Notes under the pieces: generated by a model
The model's input: the letters and a program-made list of their open reading frames with translations, nothing else
Databases searched by the model: none
Told to the model about the DNA's origin: nothing
Made by a program: the position numbers and the translations under genes
Shown: one piece after another, positions 54,831 to 64,000 of the stretch
Layout of the letters: each line of letters starts with the position of its first letter
Position numbering within the stretch: position 1 is the stretch's first letter
NCBI GenBank assembly: GCA_018340375.1
Contig: JAFFJZ010000002.1
Location: 21,346,001 to 21,410,000 of the forward strand
Origin: Gonatopus flavifemur
Taxonomy: Eukaryota > Arthropoda > Insecta > Hymenoptera > Dryinidae
DNA: 64,000 bases
Direction: 5' to 3'

Positions 54831-55604
54831 AAAATATATTGAAAACATTCATCCCTCCATAAGGAGGGGTGTAGTGCACTGATGAATTGTACTATTTTTC
54901 AAGGTAGTTCTCTTCTGAATATTCCATCCTTCCTCTACATGAGCATATTGTATATAAAGTAGTTAATAAAACTGGTAATAAAACTTGTATTAAATTCACA
55001 AGGTGTTGAACGATCCGCGTGCCCGAAATATATCGTGTTACGCGAAAAACTAAACAATGTATGCTTTTCGGATCTTGATTTATTAATAGATTCAGAGATC
55101 CAGTTCCCATGTAAGAGTCATTGATATGAGCTGTGAAAAATTTCTTATATTTATGAATGGATCCACATAAAGGGATGTCAGGATTTGAACAAAATAACCC
55201 AGCCCTGTTTTACTCACTGAGTTTTTTGAAAAAAGCCTTCTCGAAATAACCCCAAAAAACCCTGCAAAAAATGTGAAAAAGGTTTCGAAGAAGCTGTTAT
55301 TTCTAATTACAATGGATTATTCACAATTCACCTCTACAATTGTGGACATAAAAAATTACTTCTGAAAGAAGCAAATGCGAGTGAAGTGAAATCCAAAGGA
55401 TAACTATAAGTACTGAGTCATAATCGAATAAAACGCATTTCCAATCAATCTTACAGTTCATAAATAGAATATAATTAGTGTTTAGTATCAAGATATCTTG
55501 AAATCATTTAAAAAACAATATTGAAATGTAAAATATAATTGTAGAATTGTAATTACGTATTTCACTTGTCATATCAAATGTACGTGATATAAACCACAAT
55601 GTAT
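54831..55604. other. AT-rich spacer
   Basis: No recognised gene or element. GCGAGTGAAGTGAAATCC near 55378 resembles the GCGAGYGGAGCGAG motif seen at 42950-43150. Confidence 0.4.
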
Positions 55605-55897
55605 CCCATATGACACACAAAAAGTTCTCTTTCAAGGATGTGAATAGAATTCTGGTTGAACTCTTCTCAAACTGATGAATTCATCAAGAACCTTGAAAGT
55701 GTGAACTGTATTTTACTTACATTAACGAGTTCTTTGAGTACAATGGAACGATCTAAAAAGCATTTCAGAAGAACTCCTCGTTGATGTTAGTGGAATAGAA
55801 CATTTTCAGAATTCTTCATGAGTTCATAACTTCGAAAAGAGTTCCACAAGAATTCTATTCTTATTCTTGAGAAAGAATGCTTCGTGTGTTATATGGG
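55605..55897. mobile_element. Foldback element, CCCATATRACACAC ends
   Basis: The left CCCATATGACACAC and the right end, in reverse CCCATATAACACACGAAGCA, bracket 293 bp. AT lies on each side (55603-55604, 55898-55899). Inner AATAGAATTCT, AACTCTT and ACATTAACGAGTTCTTTGAG arms are inverted about the centre, as in 47213-47499. Confidence 0.87.
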
Positions 55898-55899
55898 AT

Positions 55900-56663
55900 G
55901 TGAGACCATAATATGAACGAACAATTAATTTGGATTTCAAATCAACAGAGCTATAAAATTCATCAAAACTATGAAAAACATAAATCTAATAATAATAACC
56001 AAAATTTCAAATTCCAAAAAAGACATAAAATCGAGAAAAGCCCCAAAAATACACTTAATTATAAAAAAAAATCCCAAAAAACCCGGCTTAGGTCGTACAT
56101 TAACTGTACATTATCATTCCAAAAGAAGAATGGATCCTTTTTGCAGCACGATTAGACTTAACTTAGGGTCAACGCTTACTTACGCTCCATTGTTGAGCCT
56201 TAGATATTGCCTGCTAAGTGCTAAATCATCATACCGATGACATTGAATTATACTTTCTATCAAAGCCAAGCGAATATGGATGGAATCTGTGACTTTTGTC
56301 TTCTGATTTGCATTCAGTTTATGATATATAATATGTTCATAAAGTGAAGGTATTTAAGTTTTCTCTGATATTCAAGATTAAACGTTTCACTAAGGTTACA
56401 CAGCCGTGGTGTAAACTCTTTTGCTTTCCCCATAGACCTAGCACATGCTCATGAAGGAGGAGAACCGCTCAGTACTTCCATCCCATCCACTTAACCAACA
56501 ATAAGGAACGTTTTAGACTTGGGGGGACCCTCCCTCTCATCTCGATCCCTTCGCTTTCAAACCATGATATGATTGTTAGCTCACTTTCGTCGATCATTAT
56601 TGTTGGACTAATTTTTGAACTCATCCATCTAGGGTGGAGGAAAATCAAGTCATTCATCGTTGT
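55900..56663. other. AT-rich spacer
   Basis: Two overlapping plus-strand frames of 80-89 codons at 55913-56240 are Lys/Asn-rich and unlike any family I recognise. Nothing else found. Confidence 0.4.
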
Positions 56664-56667
56664 TTAA

Positions 56668-57064
56668 CCCTTCGATTTCGGTGATACTCTTCTTTTTTCT
56701 TCTTCTGAATTATTCAGTACGACACGGTAGCAGGTGAATCCTAGAATCTTGGTATTATGAATTCTAATGTTAACTTGAAATTAATGGTATGGTTTTACAC
56801 ACCCTTTCACACCTTCGAAGTATGCACAGGTGCAAATTCACACCACGGTAATGGTAAAAATAACTCGGTTCTTGTTCGACCAATTTGACCTTACTTCTTT
56901 TCAATTTGAAGGGAAAACTGTGCAGATTAACGTGGTATGAAAGAAAATTCACGAATATTTTATTTGATCAGTGAAAAAAACACGAGAATAAAATCAAAGT
57001 TTTACGAAATACGAAAAGTCTTGAAATGGTTGGTGCGAATTTGCACCTGTGTGTACTTGAAGGG
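56668..57064. mobile_element. Possible piggyBac-like element (TTAA|CCCTTC)
   Basis: CCCTTCGATTTCGG follows TTAA (56664-56667). The right end, in reverse CCCTTCAAGTACACACAGG, precedes TTAA (57065-57068). The right subterminal AGGTGCAAATTCGCACC is matched in inverse by an internal block at 56812-56848, so the original left end may instead be near 56812 and the outer TTAA|CCCTTC a coincidence. Confidence 0.5.
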
Positions 57065-57220
57065 TTAAAAAAGGGAATGAATTGAGTCTACCGTCTTTAG
57101 CTAAGCACGGCAGTATGCATCAAGTAACTTCAAGTTCAAACTCTAGCGCTTGGGTTGCTATAAATTTTGATAAAAGTTTCAGTCCAATCGGGGCTCAATC
57201 TATGAGTTTTTTTTTTCATG

Positions 57221-57442
57221 CACGGAAAGAAAAGATCATGGAATGATCACTAGAAAAGATAGCAAATTGGTGACAACTACGAATTTCTGTACACAGTTGC
57301 TAACAGAGACGAGTAATAGTTCCTATTTGGGTATACTAAAATACAATATAGTATACCAAAATAGGAACCATTACTCGTCTCTGTTAGCAACTGTGTACAG
57401 AAATTCGTAGTTGTCATCAGTTTACTATCTTTCTTCTCCGTG
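57221..57442. mobile_element. Long-hairpin MITE with CACGGARARAAAG ends
   Basis: The arms are nearly identical over about 90 bp (TGACAACTACGAATTTCTGT, ACACAGTTGCTAACAGAGAC and GAGTAATRGTTCCTATTT in each arm). A ~24-bp segment near the left end has no counterpart on the right. The centre is about 14 bp. Very few arm differences suggest a recent origin. A transcript would fold into a duplex of about 90 bp. Confidence 0.92.
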
Positions 57443-59009
57443 TGTACATTCGATAAACCTTCAATTATATTTTTTCCCCACACCTGCACTGAAAGTTCGT
57501 GTCTCCTGATCTATTTTTAGGGAAAAAAGTGCTGAATGTTGAACACATATGTCAGAGCGGGAGGAAAATACCAACTGTTCTCCCCCTCGGAAATATACAT
57601 TAGATTTTATATACAATTACACAGGAAATTGGCACTTTCCGTGCGGTTGTGGGAAAAAATGGTATGTTCACCTTCGATTCGGAGAGACAAACTTCACACT
57701 CGTCTCGTGAAAATTTCTCACTTTAGCCCTTGGTGAACAATATTCTATTCTCTTTGTTATCGCCGACTGTATCTGGATAGAAAAATGTTTGGAAAATGTT
57801 GTCAAAATAGTAATACCTGCGCCAAAAAATGTTTACGTTATAGTGTCAAAGGATTCCCGCATAAAGCACTTGTAAGGCATGCGCAATACTTACAACAATT
57901 TGGTAAAAAAACTCGCAAGTGTATAATTTTTCGTTAGCGCAGGTGTTACAAAACTCGAGAATGCTTAAAAATTCTCGCTAGAATTTTGTTTGGTGGCAAA
58001 CCGAGGGAATGTCATTATAATAATGAATACATGATGTTTACGTTCTGTGCACCTTCACAAGCTGAACGATGGTCATATATTTTTACGGTAATACAACATT
58101 TCATATTATAAAATATTAAAATCACGATTTTCTATATGAGCATTCACTATAATAAGGATAAAAGATCTTAATTCTGTACAAAATGACATATTTTTCTCAC
58201 ATTAATGTATGAGATTAATTATGAGATTTATGGAACCTGAATTCGGAGAATTAATCAAAACTATGCTCTTCTCCTACCTATTCTACTCGAATACATTCTC
58301 CGTCATTGACATCAATACGAAATGTAATTAGCCTTTATGAAAAATCAACCTGTCATTCTATGTTTCTCAATATTACTTTGTAAATTCGTGGCTTCAACGT
58401 ATAAATGAATTTTGATACTATCATCAATATTTATATATATAGGGTAATTAGAAATCTCATTATTTTTCCAAATGTTTTGAATTCACATTTTGCAATTTGT
58501 AAATTAAGAATTATTGATATGTCATCTTGGATTTATGAAGTTTGATTTTTCATCCCTATGGATGCACTTTTTATTCTTCCTCACTTTCTCTCTTTTCGTT
58601 AAATCATCGTTAGTCTGTATCATTGATGATATATTTTAAAGTTACATTGAAAATTGCTAAAGCACAAAGAAAGAATTACACTTTTTGTTGTTAAAAACAT
58701 CATTACCCTAACAGCAAAATGTATTCCTGAACGTTCAAAAAATCTCCTCTACGTTCTATAAACCTCCAATGAACGTTCCAGTGGCATGTTGTGTAAACGA
58801 ATTCCTTCCCGAAAATTAAAAAAATGTAACTGTAATTTTTTACTGCCGCTTTCTTCTGAATTTTCAGAATACGCTCCGAAATTTAGTTGAAGGTTCTTGA
58901 AATTCAGTCAAATTTATCTGGAAATTCCGAAAAAAGTGGTTGTAAAAGATTACAGTCACATTTTCTGAATTTTCAGAAAGAATTCTTTGTACAGCGTTTA
59001 AAGTTTTCG
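57443..59009. other. AT-rich spacer
   Basis: No recognisable gene or bounded element in about 1.5 kb. Confidence 0.45.
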
Positions 59010-59011
59010 TA

Positions 59012-59215
59012 CACTGGAGAAAATATTTATTTGTAGGAATTCAATATTCAATTCGACGCAAAAATTGATTACTTGTAGCGAATGGATTGTTTATTTAGAA
59101 GAACAATTCATTTGGGGCAAGTATTCCATTATTTGATTTGTTTGAATATTCCATTAATCCCAAGGAATATGGAGAGAAGACAAATAAACTCATCGTTTAT
59201 TTGATTCGAAAAATT
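59012..59215. mobile_element. CACTGGAGAAAATATTTATTTG MITE family, copy 3
   Basis: Aligns with 24133-24371 and 31880-32111 (ATATTTATTTGT, TTGATTACTTGTAGCGAAT-like, TTCCATTATTTGATTTG, GGAGAGAAGACAAATAAAC). A deletion near the left removes the TCCTCTCTCC block. TA precedes the left end; the right end is decayed. Confidence 0.78.
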
Positions 59216-59247
59216 GTAATAATTTCTAAAGCTTAGTTTCATCCTTA

Positions 59248-59516
59248 CACGGAAAAAATATTATCCTTTGAATTACGATGTTAAAATCGTAGCATAGGAC
59301 GATACTTGAGAAAGGAGGAATAGTCAGGTATTAAAGACACATATTGCTGTTATAATCTTCTTTTTGAGGAATGAACATCGTAATATTCAACATGATTTAA
59401 CCAAAAAATAGCACAATTCACGATATTACATTTTGAATAGACTGATTCCATAGATATAGTTCTCCGCTACAATTCTCACATCGCAATTTATAATATTTTT
59501 CCCGTGTAATTCACAA
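59248..59516. mobile_element. CACGG-AAAATATTAT MITE family, copy 2
   Basis: The left CACGGAAAAAATATTAT and the right end, in reverse CACGGGAAAAATATTATAA, are TA-flanked (59246-59247, 59517-59518). The interior aligns with 9082-9353. This copy has the better-preserved right terminus. Confidence 0.87.
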
Positions 59517-60329
59517 CAAATCAGAGTCAAATCAGGTGGGAAATAGATTAACATTATTAGGTTGAATGAAAATTTTGAAAGCAAGATCGAGGCGAGAAAT
59601 AAAATCAAACCTGATTCGCTCCGTATAATACGCAATGAATTGAAGCTAAATTAGTTTTTACTTCTTGACTTGGATGCCCATGACTAGAAATTTATCCTAT
59701 AGACTTAGGTTGACCTCGATCTTGCTGATTTACTGACAAGGATCGTAAAGCTTGACTCCCCCAAGAAACCGCGAAAATTCAAGGGAAGTTGAATTGAAAC
59801 TTCATCAGAATCAATTTCGTCGTTTCTTGTTTCCCATATAATAACAAATCAGTTCACTATTCAAATGGAACTTTTAACCAAATGTGTTTTGATCTCGAAA
59901 ACAATACCTACTCTCAATTTTACAGAAAAATTATTATTTTCTACGACCATTACTCTCCAGACTGAAGAATCTCAGGAAAAAAAATGATCGCGTGACAGTT
60001 GAAATTCCAGAACACCCCTTCACAATTTCTCTGTAAGTTCCTTTCTACTGAACAAAAGATGAAGTATCACTCTCATTTATTTTTCATCAAGTTGTTGCAC
60101 TTTTCTCATAATATTTTGAACACATCGCGAGGCTTTCTCTACAAATGAAAGTGAAGTTTACAAAACAGTGAAATAAAACATCGTCTGAAAGGAACTTCCG
60201 CCTTCTAAGTATATTCGCACAGTGTTATTAGAGGATTAATTTATGAATAGTTGGAGAAAAAGAAGGTACAAATGATGAACCAAAATGAAGAGAAAAAAAA
60301 CGTTTGAAGATTCTAAACTAGTCCCTACG

Positions 60330-60397
60330 ATATATATATTTATATATATATGTATATATATTTATATATATATGTATATATATATATATATATATAT
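60330..60397. repeat. (TA)n-rich microsatellite
   Basis: TA dinucleotides interrupted by TTTATA and TGTATA variants, ending ATATGAATGG. Confidence 0.92.
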
Positions 60398-60720
60398 GAA
60401 TGGAGTGTCTGGAAATTGCTGGACCATGAGGAAATACAACTCAGGCTTTGGGCGGTAAGCAAAAGAGGTAGCCGCCTGAGAACACACAAGGGGCGTCAAA
60501 AGAGGTCAGTCCTGAAAAGAAAGTTCGTCAAAAGAATCTCGTATCTGATTCCTGACAAAGAAAATAACCGAAAATTCGTTCGAATCAACTTTTCAAAGTG
60601 CACATATTGGTTTTCAATTCTCGTATCATTTGTGGAGAAACTGGATCGATTCTTGGGTGGAAAAATTAGAATTTCCTTCTTTCTCGTTCATTAGACGGTT
60701 CCTATATTCGTGAAGGGAGA

Positions 60721-60759
60721 GAGAACGAGTATCAATGCATTTGTAATACACTCGTTCTC
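60721..60759. repeat. Short perfect hairpin
   Basis: GAGAACGAGT (60721-60730) and ACTCGTTCTC (60750-60759) are exact inverses separated by 19 nt. The pairing does not extend much beyond, so it is shorter than a typical pre-miRNA. Confidence 0.6.
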
Positions 60760-63288
60760 CACAAAGAAAAATGAAAAATTCTGCGTTTCTTAATTGCTTT
60801 ACTTCACCTGACTCTCAGAACTTGTTGGAAGCGAGCGAAGTACGCTGCTCTGGACAATTCTTTGTGCACCATTGTTACTGGTTTTGCTTTTTTCTGAATA
60901 GGTCAAATGTCGTTTCTACAATTTCCACAAAATCTGTACTTGGAGAATTTCGTTTGAAGAATTGTAAAACACCTTGGCATTGTTACACGTAATTGTACTG
61001 AAAAGAAACCAAGGAACTAGCTTTAATAGGAATAGAAGGATAGAGTTTGCAATTTAAAAAATGCTCGCAATGAATTGTGGATTCTTTAATGAAATTCTTG
61101 GTTTGGTACAGTGATAATACTGGAAAAGTGCTTGAATTGTGTATTTTTTGTTGTATTTAAAAGTTGAGTTCTATATCATAGTTTTAAAAATTCAATGGGT
61201 TACAAATTATAAACACTGAAAATAGCCTGTATATTTATACTTCGAAACACCTTTTCTTTCATTCTCTGCCTCTGTTGCTGTGTGATATTTTTCAAAAATT
61301 CCCCCTCAAGTCGGAAACGTTTAAACATTCTTTTGAGTTTGATTGAACATGCGAATCTGAATTTGAAATTACTGACGTTCGATATCACTTTGTTCCACAT
61401 TTCTTCCTCAAGTGATTCTTCCTCCAACCTCTGCAAAGGTAGTTCGAAAGGTTTTGTATCTGATGAAGAAAAAAAGATTGTTCTCTTTTGTTTCCTAACA
61501 CAGTCATATTGTAACCGAATGGATTCAAATTAACAATTCTCCAACTTTTTGATATCTTCGGTAAGATACAATTTGTTCGACTTTGCAACGTGAGCGAAGT
61601 GAATCTTCGTCTAGCAAGACATTTCTTCAGGTTTGAAAACAAGAAATAATCATTCGCGGCATATCATTCAAAATGTAGGTTGCGAAGGTTTGCAACGCGA
61701 CATGGCGACGCGTGTGCAGGCAAATTATCATGGTAAAAAAGCAGTTTTTTCCGCCAGATGTAGACTTCAATTTTGAACACCACTCTCCGATCAGTCTAAG
61801 CATGAGGGGTGATACTATTCAAGGGCGCGCGCAAGATTCGAAATAAAGGAGGGCAGATCATGCTAGGTGACAAGAAAAAAGTGAAGGAGGGAGGAAGTAA
61901 AAATAGAACACAAACTTCAGCTTTCAAGGGGAAGCAACGGCACCCTCTGTATTTTGCTGGGTACGCCTAGTACCCACCGGTAACTATTTACAACAGCATG
62001 ATCGCTCTTTGCAACAATTTCGTTGATTCTAACAGCTTTTCGGCGTCCTGAATTTTCACATTTTTAGAAGCCAATTATCCTTTTGTAATTTTAAACACCA
62101 GATTTTTGTTTGATTTTGGTCCAAGGTTTTGAACTCGGGCCTAGACCTGATCAAAGTTGAAGTCGCTACTTAATCAATTTTTGGTATGAACCAAGCTTTG
62201 ACAACGTCTGATCAAAACTTATGACAATTGGTTGCTAGCTTCACAATTATTCTACATAGATATCTTGATAGAAATATGAACACTGTAACTACAAATACAG
62301 AACTGAACCTCTCATTTTCTTTCAGTATATATGAAATATTTTTATGTTGCTGAAGTTTGAATCGTTTATTGAAACGAATTGGTTATCGAATAACGAAATA
62401 CTCAGCTGTTCGAGCTCCAAAATCTTGCAAAACAGTCTTTAAACGATGTTTCCAGTTCCAAGGAGTTAATTCAAAAACATAAACACCAATAATTCGTCCA
62501 ATTTTATGAGTTTGAATTTTCGTTTCGTCTTTACTGTCTTTACTTTCGTGAAAACTCAATTTCTTAGACTGAAAACAACTTTTCTTTGCCCTTATTCTAA
62601 TAAATCTTTTTTTCAATGGAAAATGTTGTCATCAGTTTGAAACGAAAAACTCTGAAATTGAAACAGAAATATATCCCTTCTTGAATTCGAAGCATATAAT
62701 TTCAATTCAATGAACAATTTTCCCATTGAAATGAATTATTTTTTCCATCGGACGCAAGATTCATCAGAATGAGGGCAAAGAAATTTTCTTAAAGTTTGAA
62801 AAATTGGGTTCTCAGTGTAAAAACGATTCAAACTTCAAGAAGATATATTTTCTTCAAATTTATTGACAACTGCCTTATTTGGAGACTCAAAACACTTCAT
62901 AAGAACTGTTGATAAATTTGAATAAACGCTGTAAATATATACAACTCATGACGATTCAGACCTACAATTAACATTGACAAAAGTAGTGTAACATTATTAA
63001 AATATACTATCTTTGGCGCTGATCTATTTACACAGAGCATAGATCAAAATCAGGTCAAGAGCATGTTTCATGGTAATTTTAATATTCAAAATTTCATTCT
63101 GAAGAAGATGAAAGAAGACTCTTCCGAACATATTTTTGAATACCGATTGACTTTCATGAATTATGGGGGAAAAAAGAAGAAGTCACCGCGAGGTTCAGCT
63201 TTGCTCCTCAGTATACGTGATTAAATAGTACAAATCTTGATAGTGGAAGTAGTGACTGAGTGAGAAACGACTTTTACTTCACTTTTAC

Positions 63289-63353
63289 CTGCGCAAGTCT
63301 GTTTCTAACTGAGAGATAGATAAATCTCACCTGCTGCATATAGACTTGCGCAG
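63289..63353. repeat. 12-bp inverted repeat
   Basis: CTGCGCAAGTCT (63289-63300) and AGACTTGCGCAG (63342-63353) are exact inverses separated by 41 nt. It may be a small decayed MITE or a hairpin; flanks do not decide. Confidence 0.6.
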
Positions 63354-64000
63354 TCGAGACTTTAATAGAATAGAAAAAAAGAAGAAATAGAAATTAAAAG
63401 ATAGACGCATAAAGCGGAGAATTCCCTTTGAAAGTTTCGATCAACCAACGTCGAATATCATTTCGATTGATTTGCATTTCAGAACGTGTTCCCTTTGAAT
63501 TTTTCTCATTAATAGGACAGAAGGTTCAGGACGATTTCATTCTAATGTATCAAACAATTCGAGTATCCTCTGGGAAAATACGATATCGTTTTACCGATCC
63601 ATTCAATTGTATCTGAAAAAGGTTTTTCAAACTGAACGTGAATCTAAAGTACGTACGCTACACATCCTGAGTGGGAATGTGTATTTTCTAGGTGATCGAA
63701 GATTAAATATAAATACTCAACGTAAACCGTGTGTGTACCGTAAGGAGTAGTGTAAGGATATACCTGTACGAGAGGGTTAGTTGTCACAACCACCCTCGTA
63801 TTCCTGTGGGGAAGTAAATTAAGCGGCAATTCGAACTTGATTTGGATAGATTAGTGGGGCGTGATAATGTGCCTGATTCACGCTTCATTAGAGATTCAAA
63901 CGTCATTTTATAATCTTGGAATTAATCGTAGAAACAAATTTAACACCGAAGGAAGTATGGGGTAAAATCTGTTTCGTATTTCATTTATTTAACCAAGATT

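Larger units (their letters stand above)
59519..64000. other. AT-rich, element-poor stretch
   Basis: No bounded inverted-repeat element and no recognisable protein in about 4.5 kb. Short Ser/Arg/Lys-biased frames (for example the 114-codon frame from 60350) begin in simple repeat. It could be intron of a gene starting near 48 kb, but no exon is identifiable. Confidence 0.45.

Noticed and set aside
1..64000. CRISPR array, retroviral or other virus-like genes, rRNA
   Set aside because: No regularly spaced identical repeats, no reverse transcriptase or capsid-like frames, and no rRNA-like conserved blocks were seen.

Overview
The window looks like AT-rich nuclear DNA of an animal, most likely an insect and possibly a hymenopteran. 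The evidence is two mariner-family transposons, a divergent MATH-BTB gene with a decayed duplicate, abundant simple repeats, and dozens of short inverted-repeat elements. The order-level assignment is a guess. There are no bacterial-style operons, rRNA genes, convincing functional tRNA genes or CRISPR arrays. Almost all of the short open frames are chance frames in AT-rich or repetitive DNA.

Only three loci encode protein I can recognise. At 35367-36215 a single-exon MATH-BTB (speckle-type POZ-like) gene is intact. About 5 kb upstream, 30113-30749 is a related copy that has lost most of its MATH region and carries a local frameshift. At 43318-44608 there is a full-length mariner with identical 26-bp inverted repeats and an open D,D34D transposase frame. 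At 45753-47021 a second, different mariner carries two stops and two frameshifts. A fourth locus, 47770-48822, is a CpG-richer block that may be the 5' exon region of a plus-strand gene whose body lies outside the window.

The rest is mostly a catalogue of non-autonomous DNA transposons that can be delimited by inverted ends and target-site duplications (TSDs). (1) TA-flanked foldback elements have CAC-type ends followed by an A-rich run; several families have two or three copies. (2) Elements ending CCC...GGG are flanked by a duplicated A/T dinucleotide. (3) piggyBac-like elements have TTAA|CCCT ends. (4) hAT-like elements include a 108-bp copy with an 8-bp TSD, and two larger elements (3.36 and 1.17 kb) with CAGRG ends, 5-bp TSDs and shared subterminal sequence. 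The 3.36-kb element splits a tRNA-like sequence and itself hosts about six smaller insertions. (5) A group rich in GGCCAATGCTGG-type sequence shares a near-palindromic GAAATGATAACATC core.

Layout: 1-5828 is element-poor, AT-rich and full of microsatellites. 5829-12850 is element-rich. 12850-20887 is mostly AT-rich with few insertions. 20889-34900 is the densest nested-element region and contains the BTB pseudogene. 35280-36521 is the BTB gene followed immediately by a small foldback element. 36522-43317 is sparse. 43318-47690 holds the two mariners. 47770-49400 is the candidate gene start. 50330-57442 is another cluster of foldback elements. 57443-64000 is largely plain AT-rich sequence.
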